Made by a program: the position numbers and the translations under genes
Assembly (NCBI GenBank): GCA_002440625.1
Contig: DJUV01000347.1
Location: 1-8,990 of the forward strand
Source: Rhodobacteraceae bacterium UBA6273
GTDB lineage: Bacteria; Pseudomonadota; Alphaproteobacteria; Rhodobacterales; Rhodobacteraceae
DNA length: 8,990 bases
Direction of reading: 5' to 3'
Notes under the pieces: model-generated
The model's database searches: none
What the model was told of the DNA's origin: nothing
The model's input: only the letters and a program-made list of their open reading frames with translations
Part shown: piece by piece, positions 1 to 7,141 of the stretch
How the letters are laid out: each line of letters opens with the position of its first letter
How positions within the stretch are numbered: position 1 is the stretch's first letter

Positions 1-2
1 AC

Positions 3-1415
3 GCCTGGTTCAACAACGTCGAAACCAAGCCCGGCACTGGCTATCCGACCGACTGGGAAAACCAGAAACGCTGGAACGGCGGCTGGGCGCGGTCGAAGTC
101 GGGCAAGCTGCACCCCAAGCAGGGGTCCAAGTGGCGGATTCTGGCGAACATCTTCGCCAATCCCGACCTGCCCGAGATCGACGACTACTACGAGCCGTTC
201 GATTTCGACTATGACCACCTGAAATCCGCGCCTGACCTGAACGCCTTCCCCACCGCGCGCCCGCGGTCGAAGGTCACCGGCGAGCGGATGGAAAAGATCG
301 TCAAGGGCCCGAACTGGGAGGAAATCCTGGGCGGCGAATTCGCCAAACGCTCGCTGGACTACAACTTCGAGAATGTGCAGAAGCAGATCTACGGTGAATA
401 TGAAAACACCTTCATGATGTATCTGCCGAGGCTCTGCGAACATTGCCTCAACCCGACCTGCTCCGCCTCCTGCCCCTCGGGCGCGATCTACAAGCGCGAG
501 GAAGACGGCATCGTCCTGATCGACCAGGAAAAATGCCGCGGCTGGCGGATGTGCATCTCGGGCTGCCCGTACAAGAAGGTCTATTACAACTGGGATACCG
601 GCAAGTCCGAGAAATGCACCTTCTGCTATCCGCGCATCGAGAGCGGCCAGCCGACGGTCTGTTCGGAAACCTGTGTCGGGCGCATCCGCTATCTGGGTGT
701 GATCCTTTACGACGCCGACAAGATCGAGGCGGCGGCAAGCAGCGAGCGCGAGACGGATCTTTACAGGGCGCAGCTTGACGTGTTCCTTGACCCGAATGAC
801 CCGGACGTGATCGCGGCCGCCCGCCGGGATGGCGTGCCCGAGGACTGGATCGAGGCGGCCAGGATCAGCCCGATCTGGAAGATGGCGATGGAGTGGAAGG
901 TTGCCTTCCCGCTGCATCCCGAATACCGCACCCTGCCGATGGTCTGGTACATCCCGCCGCTGTCGCCGATCCAGAACGCGGCTCAGGCCGGCCAGATCGC
1001 GATGAGCGACCAGATGCCCGACGTGCGGTCCCTTCGCATTCCCGTGCAGTATCTGGCCAACATGCTGACGGCGGGGGATGAGGAGCCCATCGTTCACGCG
1101 CTGGAACGCATGTCGGCGATGCGTCTCTACATGCGCGCGTTGACGGTGGATGGCGTCCGCGACGAGGGCATTGCCGCCCGCGTCGGCATGTCGGGCCGGA
1201 TGATCGAGGACATGTACAAGATCATGGCCATCGCCGACTACGAGGACCGCTTCGCGATCCCCACGGCGCACCGCGAACAGAACGAAGCTGGCGCCGACAT
1301 CCGTGGCGGCTGCGGCTTTACCGATGGCAACGGCTGTTCCGCCGGCGAGACGGGCAAGACCAGCCTGTTCGGCGGCAAGAAGAAGTCCTTTGCCCTTCCG
1401 TTGGAGTCATTCTGA
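3..1415 (+). CDS. narH: Respiratory nitrate reductase beta subunit NarH, 5'-truncated by window edge
   Basis: Iron-sulfur subunit that carries electrons from haem in NarI to the molybdenum site of NarG on the cytoplasmic face of the membrane. The frame is open from base 3 and the first visible residues (AWFNNVETKPG) align with the family about 39 residues in, so the first cysteine group and the start lie upstream; the first ATG in view, at 288, is internal. The visible fragment is 470 residues. Three of four cysteine groups are present: CEHCLNPTCSASCP (Cys 145, 148, 153, 157 of the fragment), CRGWRMCISGCP (Cys 178, 184, 188, with Trp at the position that makes the family's 3Fe-4S centre), and CTFC with CSETC (Cys 205, 208, 220, 224). 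The C-terminal tail is Gly- and Lys-rich. The stop overlaps the narJ start by one base (TGATG). The gene appears intact. Confidence 0.97.
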   Translation, partial: AWFNNVETKPGTGYPTDWENQKRWNGGWARSKSGKLHPKQGSKWRILANIFANPDLPEIDDYYEPFDFDYDHLKSAPDLNAFPTARPRSKVTGERMEKIVKGPNWEEILGGEFAKRSLDYNFENVQKQIYGEYENTFMMYLPRLCEHCLNPTCSASCPSGAIYKREEDGIVLIDQEKCRGWRMCISGCPYKKVYYNWDTGKSEKCTFCYPRIESGQPTVCSETCVGRIRYLGVILYDADKIEAAASSERETDLYRAQLDVFLDPNDPDVIAAARRDGVPEDWIEAARISPIWKMAMEWKVAFPLHPEYRTLPMVWYIPPLSPIQNAAQAGQIAMSDQMPDVRSLRIPVQYLANMLTAGDEEPIVHALERMSAMRLYMRALTVDGVRDEGIAARVGMSGRMIEDMYKIMAIADYEDRFAIPTAHREQNEAGADIRGGCGFTDGNGCSAGETGKTSLFGGKKKSFALPLESF

Positions 1416-2128
1416 TGATGGACCGCACACTCAAGGCGTTGTCGCTGACCCTTAGCTACCCGACAGCCGAGCTTCAGGATGTCATGCCCGAGATCGGGGT
1501 TGTTCTGGCCTCCGACCCTCGGCTGACGCCTGCAACCCGCCTGGCGCTGCAACAGTTGGCCAATGACATGGGGCAGGGCGACCTGTTCGATGTTCAGGAA
1601 AGCTACGTGATGCTTTTCGACCGCTCGCGCACCTTGTCGCTGAACCTGTTCGAGCATGTCCATGGCGAAAGCCGCGACAGGGGTGGCGCGATGGTCAGCC
1701 TGATCGAAACCTACCGGGCGGCGGGGTTCGAGCCCGCCACCACGGAACTGCCCGACCACCTGCCGGTGTTGCTGGAATTCCTGTCGACGCGTCCCTTTGC
1801 AGAAGTGCAGGAAACTTTGGCGGACGCGGCCCATATCTTCGACGCGCTTGCCACCCGTCTGGTGCGGCGGACAAGCAGATATGACGCCGCGTTCGCCGCG
1901 CTTTCCCAACTGGCAGGCGCCGAGGCGGATGTCGAGGCAGTAGCCGGCATGCTGGCTGAAGCCGACGATGACCCGACCGACCTCACCGCGCTCGACGCGG
2001 TGTGGGAGGAAACCGAAGTGACCTTCGGTCCCGACCCCAACGCCGGCTGCCCGCAGGTCCGCGACCTGCTGGCCACCATGGACAGACCCGCCACCCCGGC
2101 ACCAGACGCGCGCCTTGCGGCTGAATAG
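1415..2128 (+). CDS. narJ: Nitrate reductase assembly chaperone NarJ
   Basis: Cytoplasmic redox-enzyme maturation chaperone that binds apo-NarG and allows insertion of the molybdenum cofactor and membrane attachment of NarGH; it is not part of the final enzyme. The product is 237 residues, close to the usual length of about 235. The family signature is seen at residues 67-90 (LFDRSRTLSLNLFEHVHGES then RDRG) and again at 111-124 (ELPDHLPVLLEFLS). The protein is helical and acidic with no signal peptide or membrane segment. The start ATG shares a base with the narH stop and has GGAG 8 bases upstream (1403-1406); a second ATG follows immediately at 1418 and could also serve. The order H-J-I is the standard one. 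Confidence 0.96.
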   Translation: MMDRTLKALSLTLSYPTAELQDVMPEIGVVLASDPRLTPATRLALQQLANDMGQGDLFDVQESYVMLFDRSRTLSLNLFEHVHGESRDRGGAMVSLIETYRAAGFEPATTELPDHLPVLLEFLSTRPFAEVQETLADAAHIFDALATRLVRRTSRYDAAFAALSQLAGAEADVEAVAGMLAEADDDPTDLTALDAVWEETEVTFGPDPNAGCPQVRDLLATMDRPATPAPDARLAAE

Positions 2129-2139
2129 AGGAGAGAGAG

Positions 2140-2898
2140 ATGCAAGACTTCCTGTTCGGGATCTATCCATACATTGCGCTTTCGGTCCTGCTGATCGGGT
2201 CTGTCGCGCGCTATGAACGCGATCCGTTCACCTGGAAATCGTCGTCCAGCCAGTTGCTGCGGCGCAAGCAGCTGATCGTGGGATCGGTGTTGTTCCATGT
2301 CGGCGTGCTGATCATCTTCTTCGGCCATTTCTTCGGGCTGCTGACCCCGCTTGCGGTGTTCCATGCCCTGGGCATCACGCCCTTTGCCAAGCAGCTTCTG
2401 GCTGTCGTGGTGGGCGGTATCGCCGGTGTCATGGCGCTGATCGGCGGGGGGATGCTGTTTCACCGCCGCTGGACCGATCCCCGCATTCGCAAGACCTCGA
2501 GCTTTGCCGATATCGCCATCCTTGCCCTCTTGCTGGCGCAACTGGTGTTGGGGCTGGGCTCCATACTTGTATCGGTCCAGAATCTCGACGGCGGCGAGAT
2601 GATCAGGTTCATGACCTGGGCGCAGATGATCCTGACCTTCCAGTCGGGTGCGGCGGCGCAGATCGCCGACGCGGCGCTGGTGTTCAAGCTGCACCTGTTC
2701 CTGGGGCTCACGATCTTCCTGCTGTTCCCGTTCACCCGGCTGGTGCACATGCTGTCGGTGCCGATCCGCTATGTCACGCTGCGCCCGGGCTACCAGATCG
2801 TGCGCTCGCGCCGCCGTCGCCCGCTGGAGGAGCGTCGCAGTACCCATGACGCACGGCAGGGCAAGTCCGGCCCGACCATCACCACACCGGCGGAGTGA
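2140..2898 (+). CDS. narI: Respiratory nitrate reductase gamma subunit NarI (di-haem cytochrome b)
   Basis: Integral membrane subunit that oxidises quinol on the periplasmic side and passes electrons through two b haems to NarH. The 252-residue product has about five hydrophobic segments. The four expected haem-ligand histidines are at 53 and 63 (FHVGVLIIFFGHFFG) and at 185 and 203 (KLHLFLGLT, TRLVHM), with the same spacing as the ligands of E. coli NarI. The tail after VPIRYVTLRPGYQIVRSR is about 25 residues longer than in E. coli, Arg-rich and polar, and presumably cytoplasmic. A purine-rich ribosome site (AGAGGAGAG from 2127) overlaps the narJ stop. The stop at 2896-2898 abuts the next gene's ribosome site. 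Confidence 0.96.
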   Translation: MQDFLFGIYPYIALSVLLIGSVARYERDPFTWKSSSSQLLRRKQLIVGSVLFHVGVLIIFFGHFFGLLTPLAVFHALGITPFAKQLLAVVVGGIAGVMALIGGGMLFHRRWTDPRIRKTSSFADIAILALLLAQLVLGLGSILVSVQNLDGGEMIRFMTWAQMILTFQSGAAAQIADAALVFKLHLFLGLTIFLLFPFTRLVHMLSVPIRYVTLRPGYQIVRSRRRRPLEERRSTHDARQGKSGPTITTPAE

Positions 2899-2903
2899 GC
2901 GCA

Positions 2904-3698
2904 ATGAACATCGCCCTTTTCCCCGATGTCGTCGTGAACGGCGAGACCATCCCCTCGGCGGCCATCGCCGCCGAGGCCCAGAACCACACGGCCCCCAGGG
3001 ACAAGCCGGGCATCGCCTGGCGCAAGGCGGCGCAGGCTCTGGCGATCCGCACCTTGCTGTTGCAGGAAGCCCGCGCCCGCGGGCTGACGGCCGAACCTGA
3101 AGAACTTGCACCCGGTCGGGTCGAGACCGGGGACGAGGCGCTGATCCGCGCCCTTCTGGACGAGGCATTGTCCATCGCGCCGGTCGCGGATGCAGAGGTT
3201 CAGGCGGAATGGGCCAAGGACCCCGACCGGTTCCGGTCGGCGCCGCTTTGGGATGTGTCGCATATCCTCTGTGCCTGCGATCCGCGTGACGCCGCGGAAA
3301 GCGCCACGGCCGAAGCCCGCGTCAAGGCCATGCTGGCGCGGCTGGACGGTGATGCCAAAGGCTTCGCCCTCGCCGCGCGCGAAAGCGATTGCGGGTCAAA
3401 GGCGGCGGGCGGCCACCTCGGCCAGCTCGGCCCCGGCGACACCGTGCCGGAGTTCGAGGCGGCGCTGCGCGACCTTTCCGAAGGTGCCACGACGCCCGCG
3501 CCCGTCCTTTCGCGCCACGGCTGGCACATCATCCGTCTGAACGCCATCGCTCCGGGGCAGGTGCTGCCGTTTGAGGCCGTGCGCCCGAAGATCGCGCAAG
3601 CGCTGGAAAAGGCAGCCTGGACGCGCGCCTCCCGTGACTTCATCGAGGCCCTGGCCAAAGGCGCTGAGATCACCGGCGCAAGCCTGGCTTCGATCTGA
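2904..3698 (+). CDS. PpiC/parvulin-type peptidyl-prolyl cis-trans isomerase of the nar operon
   Basis: Predicted folding helper that isomerises X-Pro bonds. Of 264 residues, the first 115 form a helical SurA/NifM-like N-terminal region and residues about 117-212 a parvulin domain: WDVSHIL at 116-122, SDCGSKAAGGHLGQLGPGD at 161-179, PEFEAAL, and a closing SRHGWHIIRL at 203-212. There is no signal peptide, so it should be cytoplasmic, unlike periplasmic SurA, which fits a role on the cytoplasm-facing NarGH. A PpiC-type gene directly after narI is also known in Pseudomonas nar operons. I chose ATG 2904 because CGGAG (2891-2895) lies 8 bases upstream; an in-frame GTG at 2895 overlaps the narI stop and has no ribosome site at proper distance. 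Its client protein is not known from sequence. Confidence 0.88.
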   Translation: MNIALFPDVVVNGETIPSAAIAAEAQNHTAPRDKPGIAWRKAAQALAIRTLLLQEARARGLTAEPEELAPGRVETGDEALIRALLDEALSIAPVADAEVQAEWAKDPDRFRSAPLWDVSHILCACDPRDAAESATAEARVKAMLARLDGDAKGFALAARESDCGSKAAGGHLGQLGPGDTVPEFEAALRDLSEGATTPAPVLSRHGWHIIRLNAIAPGQVLPFEAVRPKIAQALEKAAWTRASRDFIEALAKGAEITGASLASI

Positions 3699-3718
3699 AC
3701 GGCGCGATAGGAGGGGTG

Positions 3719-4303
3719 ATGAAGGGCCAGCATTCCTCGCGAGCGCAGCAGGTGCGGCGCGGCGATGGCTTGTCGCCGACCGAGGCTTCGCTTCTTGCGA
3801 CGCCGCTCGACTTTCTCAGCGAGGATCACCTGCGTGAACGGCAGGTGTGCAGCATGATCGACCGATTGGCCTTGTCCGGGCCCTTTGACCCTTCGGCAGC
3901 AAGAGCCGTGCTGCGGTTCGTGAACGAAGAACTGAACCTCCACATGCGCGACGATGCCGAGGACCTGTTTCCGATGCTCGCGCGGCGCTGCCCGGTTGAA
4001 GATGGTATCGGGCGGGTGATTGCACGGATATGCACCGATCTTGATGAGGCGACACGGCTTTTGCCCGGGCTTCAGGCGGCCCTTGTCCGGGGCCTCGACA
4101 CCGGATCCGGTCTGGCATCCGAGGATCGCCGGTTGCTGACACGGTTTGCCTGCCATGTGCGGCGTCACCTTGCGGCAGAAAACGCAATCCTGCTGCCAAT
4201 TGCCCGCGCCCGCCTGACGCGGCGAGATCTGCAACAGCTGTCTTCGCACATGCGGGTGCGTCGAGGCTGGGCACCAATTGCGGAGGCGCCCGATGCTGAC
4301 TGA
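3719..4303 (+). CDS. Hemerythrin-like (HHE) diiron domain protein
   Basis: A 194-residue, all-helical cytoplasmic protein with hemerythrin-type metal ligands: His37 in FLSEDH, His75 followed by an acidic cluster in HMRDDAEDLFP, and His146-x3-His150-x3-Glu154 in CHVRRHLAAENAILLP. This HxxxE plus HxxxHxxxE arrangement in a four-helix bundle normally holds a non-haem diiron centre that binds O2 or NO, or donates iron. The function here is unknown; sensing O2/NO or repairing Fe-S clusters of the Nar enzyme are inferences from location. The start is set by AGGAGG at 3709-3714, four bases before ATG 3719; an in-frame GTG at 3716 is too close to that site. The 3' end overlaps the carbonic anhydrase start by 11 bases, implying coupled translation. 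The first 27 residues are polar and lack family features. Confidence 0.8.
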   Translation: MKGQHSSRAQQVRRGDGLSPTEASLLATPLDFLSEDHLRERQVCSMIDRLALSGPFDPSAARAVLRFVNEELNLHMRDDAEDLFPMLARRCPVEDGIGRVIARICTDLDEATRLLPGLQAALVRGLDTGSGLASEDRRLLTRFACHVRRHLAAENAILLPIARARLTRRDLQQLSSHMRVRRGWAPIAEAPDAD

Positions 4304-4910
4304 TCTACTGGCACGAAACCGGGACTGGTCGGCAAGCAGGCAGGCGCAGGAGCCCGATTACTTCACCCGTCTGGCAGCCCTGCAGGCTCCAGAGTATTTC
4401 TGGATCGGCTGTTCGGACAGCCGCGTTCCCGCAAATGTGGTGGCGGGTCTCGACCCGGGCGAGGTCTTCGTCCATCGCAATGTCGCCAACATCATCCACT
4501 CCTCGGACATGAACCTTCTGTCGGCACTGGAATTCGCGGTCGAGGCGCTGAAGGTGCGCGAAATCATCGTCTGCGGCCATTACGGCTGCGGTGGCGTCAA
4601 GGCCGCCACCGAGGATCTGCCGCACGGGCTCGTTGATCACTGGCTTGAGCCCATCCGCCGACTGTCCCGGGCTTACGCGGTCGATCTGGGCCGGGAGCCG
4701 GACATCGAGGGACGACGCGACCGTCTGGCTGAGTTCAACGTGGTCGAAGGGGTCAGGCGGGTCTGCGAGACGCCGATCCTGCAAAGGGCATGGGCCCGCG
4801 GCGCGAAGGTTCGCGTCCACGGTCTGATCTACGGGCTGAAGGATGGCCGCCTCAGCGACCTCGATTGCACCGTTGGCCCGGGCCATTTCAGAGGCGAGGC
4901 GGCGGAATGA
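4293..4910 (+). CDS. Beta-class carbonic anhydrase
   Basis: Zinc enzyme interconverting CO2 and bicarbonate. The product is 205 residues, the size of bacterial beta enzymes. Zinc and catalytic residues are complete: Cys40-Ser-Asp42-Ser-Arg44, and His96-x2-Cys99 in CGHYGCGGVK, nearly the same positions as in E. coli Can. VHRNVANII (60-68) and LEFAVEAL (79-86) are also family hallmarks. There is no signal peptide, so it is cytoplasmic. ATG 4293 is preferred because CGGAGG (4281-4286) is six bases upstream; the in-frame TTG at 4278 would precede that site. It overlaps the hemerythrin gene by 11 bases and moeA by 4 (ATGA). Finding it between a diiron protein and moeA in a nitrate reductase operon is unusual; its substrate is clear but its pathway role is not. 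Confidence 0.95.
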   Translation: MLTDLLARNRDWSASRQAQEPDYFTRLAALQAPEYFWIGCSDSRVPANVVAGLDPGEVFVHRNVANIIHSSDMNLLSALEFAVEALKVREIIVCGHYGCGGVKAATEDLPHGLVDHWLEPIRRLSRAYAVDLGREPDIEGRRDRLAEFNVVEGVRRVCETPILQRAWARGAKVRVHGLIYGLKDGRLSDLDCTVGPGHFRGEAAE

Positions 4911-6184
4911 CAATCCTGCGACCCATCGGAACACAAGGCTGCGGCTGCGACCGGCGGGACGCGGCCAGGCCACTGCTCAGCGTCGATGACGCGCTGGCCC
5001 TGATCAGTGAACGAACCAGACCGGTCGATGAAACCGAGGCGCTCGCGGCAGGGCATGCTCTGGGCCGCATCCTGGCGGACCCGGTCACCGCCCTCCGGTC
5101 GGCACCGCCTTTCGACAATGCGGCAATGGATGGCTATGCGGTCGCGACAACGGCCCTGATCGGTCCGGGGCCATGGGATCTGCCGGTGACCGCGCGCGTT
5201 CCGGCCGGGCGCGAGGCGGCGCCGCTGTCAGGGCCGCAGGCCAGCCGGATCTTTACCGGCGCCCCGATCCCCCTCGGCGCGGATGCCGTCGTGATGCAGG
5301 AAGACGTCGAGCGGACCGGTGCGGCAATTCGCATCGGTCATCGCCCGGTGCCCGGCCTGAACATCCGGTGCGCGGGCAGCGAATTTGCCGCAGGCGCCGC
5401 TGTCCTGCACCAGGGGTGCCACTTCGGCGCGCGCGAAATCGCGGTCTGCGCGGCTGCCGAGGTGGCGCAGGTTCGTGTCCGAAGGCGGCTGCGTGTCGCA
5501 ATCCTCGTGACCGGGGATGAAGTCCGGCAGGCTGGCGGGGATCCGTCGGAAGCCCGGATCCAGGATGTGAACACGCCGATGCTCTGCGCTCTGCTGACGC
5601 GACCCGGCATTGATCTGGTCGCCGTCGAACATGGTCCGGACAGCCTCGATGGTCTCGTCCGGCAGATTGCCGGGTTGGCTGGCAAGGCTGACCTGCTGAT
5701 CACAACCGGCGGGATTTCGGTGGGGGAAGAAGATCATGTGAAGCCTGCCCTTCAGGCGATGGGGGCTGATCTCATCTTTAGCGGCGTCGCGATCAAACCC
5801 GGCAAGCCGGTGTCTTTCGGGCATGTCCGGGACAGGTCCTGGCTTGGCCTTCCCGGCAACCCACTCTCGGCTTTCATCACCTGGAAGCTCTTTGGCGAAG
5901 CGCTGGTCAGACGAATGACCGGCGAAAATGGCGACGGCGTCGCACGCCGTCATGTCATCCTGGCACAGGGCATCACCAGAAAGCCGGGACGCTGCGAGTT
6001 TCGCCCGGCGCGCTGCATCGGTTTTGACCCGCATGGACGCGAAGTGGTCGGCTTTGACCCAGAGACGCATTCCTCTCGCGTAGCGGGCCTCTCCGTAGCT
6101 TCGGGCCTCATCTACTTGCCCGCAGATGCCGCGTTTCTATCCGCCGGTGCCTTGGTTGAATTCCAACCCTTCTGCCCAAACTAA
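4907..6184 (+). CDS. moeA: Molybdopterin molybdenumtransferase MoeA
   Basis: Inserts molybdate into adenylylated molybdopterin, the step that makes the molybdenum cofactor needed by NarG. The 425-residue product has all main family blocks: FDNAAMDGYAV at 69-79 (Asp75 matches catalytic Asp59 of E. coli MoeA), FTGAPIPLGADAVVMQED at 116-133, VTGDEV at 201-206, NTPML, ITTGGISVGEEDHVK at 265-279, KPGKPVSFG at 297-305 and LGLPGNPLSAF at 313-323. The order is MoeA N-terminal, MoCF-binding, MoeA C-terminal. Upstream of the usual N-terminus (LLSVDDAL) there are about 20 extra residues containing Cys12-Gly-Cys14. The start is the ATGA overlap with the carbonic anhydrase stop; the frame stays open upstream to 4790, but that part is a shadow of the preceding gene. 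It may be a nar-dedicated paralogue of a housekeeping moeA elsewhere. Confidence 0.96.
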   Translation: MTILRPIGTQGCGCDRRDAARPLLSVDDALALISERTRPVDETEALAAGHALGRILADPVTALRSAPPFDNAAMDGYAVATTALIGPGPWDLPVTARVPAGREAAPLSGPQASRIFTGAPIPLGADAVVMQEDVERTGAAIRIGHRPVPGLNIRCAGSEFAAGAAVLHQGCHFGAREIAVCAAAEVAQVRVRRRLRVAILVTGDEVRQAGGDPSEARIQDVNTPMLCALLTRPGIDLVAVEHGPDSLDGLVRQIAGLAGKADLLITTGGISVGEEDHVKPALQAMGADLIFSGVAIKPGKPVSFGHVRDRSWLGLPGNPLSAFITWKLFGEALVRRMTGENGDGVARRHVILAQGITRKPGRCEFRPARCIGFDPHGREVVGFDPETHSSRVAGLSVASGLIYLPADAAFLSAGALVEFQPFCPN

Positions 6185-6195
6185 GGACCGCTCAG

Positions 6196-6717
6196 ATGAA
6201 CCTTGCCTACACGATGGCGCCCGGACGGGGCGATACAGACCTTATCCTCCACAAGCTTGCAAACCAGTTGGCCTCGCGTGGCCTCAGATGTTGCGGAACC
6301 GTTCAGATCAATTCCGAGCGAGCGGATTCCGGCCCCTGCGACATGGACGTACAGGTGCTGCCCGATGGGCCGGTGCTGCGGATCAGTCAGGACCTTGGCC
6401 CGTCTGCACGCGGTTGCAGGCTCGACCCCGCCGCGTTGGAAAGTGCAGTCGGGTTGGTTTCAGCCAGCCTCGCCGGTGGCGCAGATGTGCTCATCGTCAA
6501 CAAATTCGGTAAGCATGAAGCCGAAGGACGCGGTTTTCGGACTGCCATTGCTGAAGCGCTTGCGTTGGGGATTCCGGTGATCGTCGGCGTGAACACCTTG
6601 AACCTTGAGGCCTTCGTAGACTTCGCGGGGGGATTGGCCATCCGCGTGTCGCCCGAGTGCGATGCGCTGGCGGCCTGGGTTGCGGGGACAATCGAGCCTG
6701 CAATCGAAGCTGCGTGA
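6196..6717 (+). CDS. DUF2478 family protein, linked to molybdenum metabolism
   Basis: A 173-residue protein I recognise as DUF2478, a family of unknown biochemistry often found near molybdenum-cofactor or molybdate-transport genes. Conserved stretches are the N-terminal GRGDTDLILHKLA (10-22), which sits where a P-loop would be but lacks GxxxxGK[ST], CDMDVQVLPDG (48-58), RISQDLGPSARGCRLD (62-77), and VLIVNKFGKHEAEGRGFR (98-115). Alternating beta and alpha segments (ADVLIVNKFG, IPVIVGVN) suggest a Rossmann/P-loop-like fold resembling MobB, so a nucleotide-binding role is an inference. AAGGA (6183-6187) overlapping the moeA stop gives a good ribosome site 8 bases before ATG. It is the last intact gene of the operon; mobile-element debris begins within about 50 bases. 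Confidence 0.82.
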   Translation: MNLAYTMAPGRGDTDLILHKLANQLASRGLRCCGTVQINSERADSGPCDMDVQVLPDGPVLRISQDLGPSARGCRLDPAALESAVGLVSASLAGGADVLIVNKFGKHEAEGRGFRTAIAEALALGIPVIVGVNTLNLEAFVDFAGGLAIRVSPECDALAAWVAGTIEPAIEAA

Positions 6718-6762
6718 AAACCGGGTGTCTCCGGCTAGTTGTTTGATCCATGGTTTGATGGT

Positions 6763-7068
6763 GAGACCGACATGCGGAGCGGGATGAACGGCCTGGCGCT
6801 GATGGTTCAGCAAGGGCTCGGGCGCGACCCCGCATGGCGGCGAGATCTTCTGCTTCCGGGGCCGCAGGGCGACCTCATCATGGTGCTTTGGCACGATGGG
6901 GTCGGCATGTCGCTCTATCTGAAGCGGCTGGAGGCGAGTAAATTCATCTGGCCGGTCAGCGAGAGCGGGGCTGCGGTGCCTGTCTCTTAGGCCCAACCCG
7001 GTTATCTTCTGGAGGGGATCGACTGGCGCAATCCGCGATGGACGCAGCGGCCCGTTTCGGCGGGCTGA
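6763..7068 (+). pseudogene. tnpB: IS66 TnpB (Orf2) pseudogene
   Basis: Recognisable TnpB wording: ETDMRSGMNGLALMVQQGLG, then GDLIMVLWHDGVGMSLYLKRLE, FIWPVSE, and YLLEGIDWRNP near the end. Three lesions are visible. Residues encoded by about 6832-6866 (AWRRDLLLPGPQ) make no family sense, but the same bases read one frame over give HGGEIFCFRGRR, the normal sequence, so a one-base gain in the C run 6828-6831 is offset by a one-base loss near 6867-6869. A TAG at 6988-6990 interrupts the frame, which then continues in register to TGA at 7066. The normal N-terminus is missing: upstream codons contain a stop and no family wording. In other IS66 elements TnpB is an accessory protein needed for transposition; this copy is dead. 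Confidence 0.86.
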
Positions 7069-7141
7069 CTGGTAAAACCCCCTTGTTTTATTGACATATT
7101 CTTCGGCTTTGGGGTAACTGTCCCGCTTATCGGAGACTGCC
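7069..7141 (+). other. IS66 tnpB-tnpC spacer
   Basis: Short AT-richer stretch between the two IS66 remnants, with no coding potential that I can see. Its position and length fit the normal gap between tnpB and tnpC, so it is taken as part of the element. Confidence 0.5.

Noticed and set aside
1238..4249. Several long minus-strand open frames opposite narJ, narI, the isomerase and the hemerythrin gene
   Set aside because: Low-complexity Arg/Ala/Ser/Pro-rich products with no family wording, fully antisense to clear genes; expected in GC-rich DNA.
4790..4906. Upstream extension of the moeA frame (39 extra codons)
   Set aside because: It lies entirely within the carbonic anhydrase gene, is Arg/Pro-rich shadow sequence with no MoeA similarity, and the ATGA overlap at 4907 is a normal start.
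6721..6734. CCGG-N6-CCGG hairpin after the DUF2478 gene as a terminator
   Set aside because: The stem is only four pairs, CCGG is self-complementary by nature, and no T run follows; too weak to call.
6741..6759. Direct repeat GTTTGAT twice, 12 bases apart
   Set aside because: Seven-base match only, with no link to an IS end or known binding site; likely chance.
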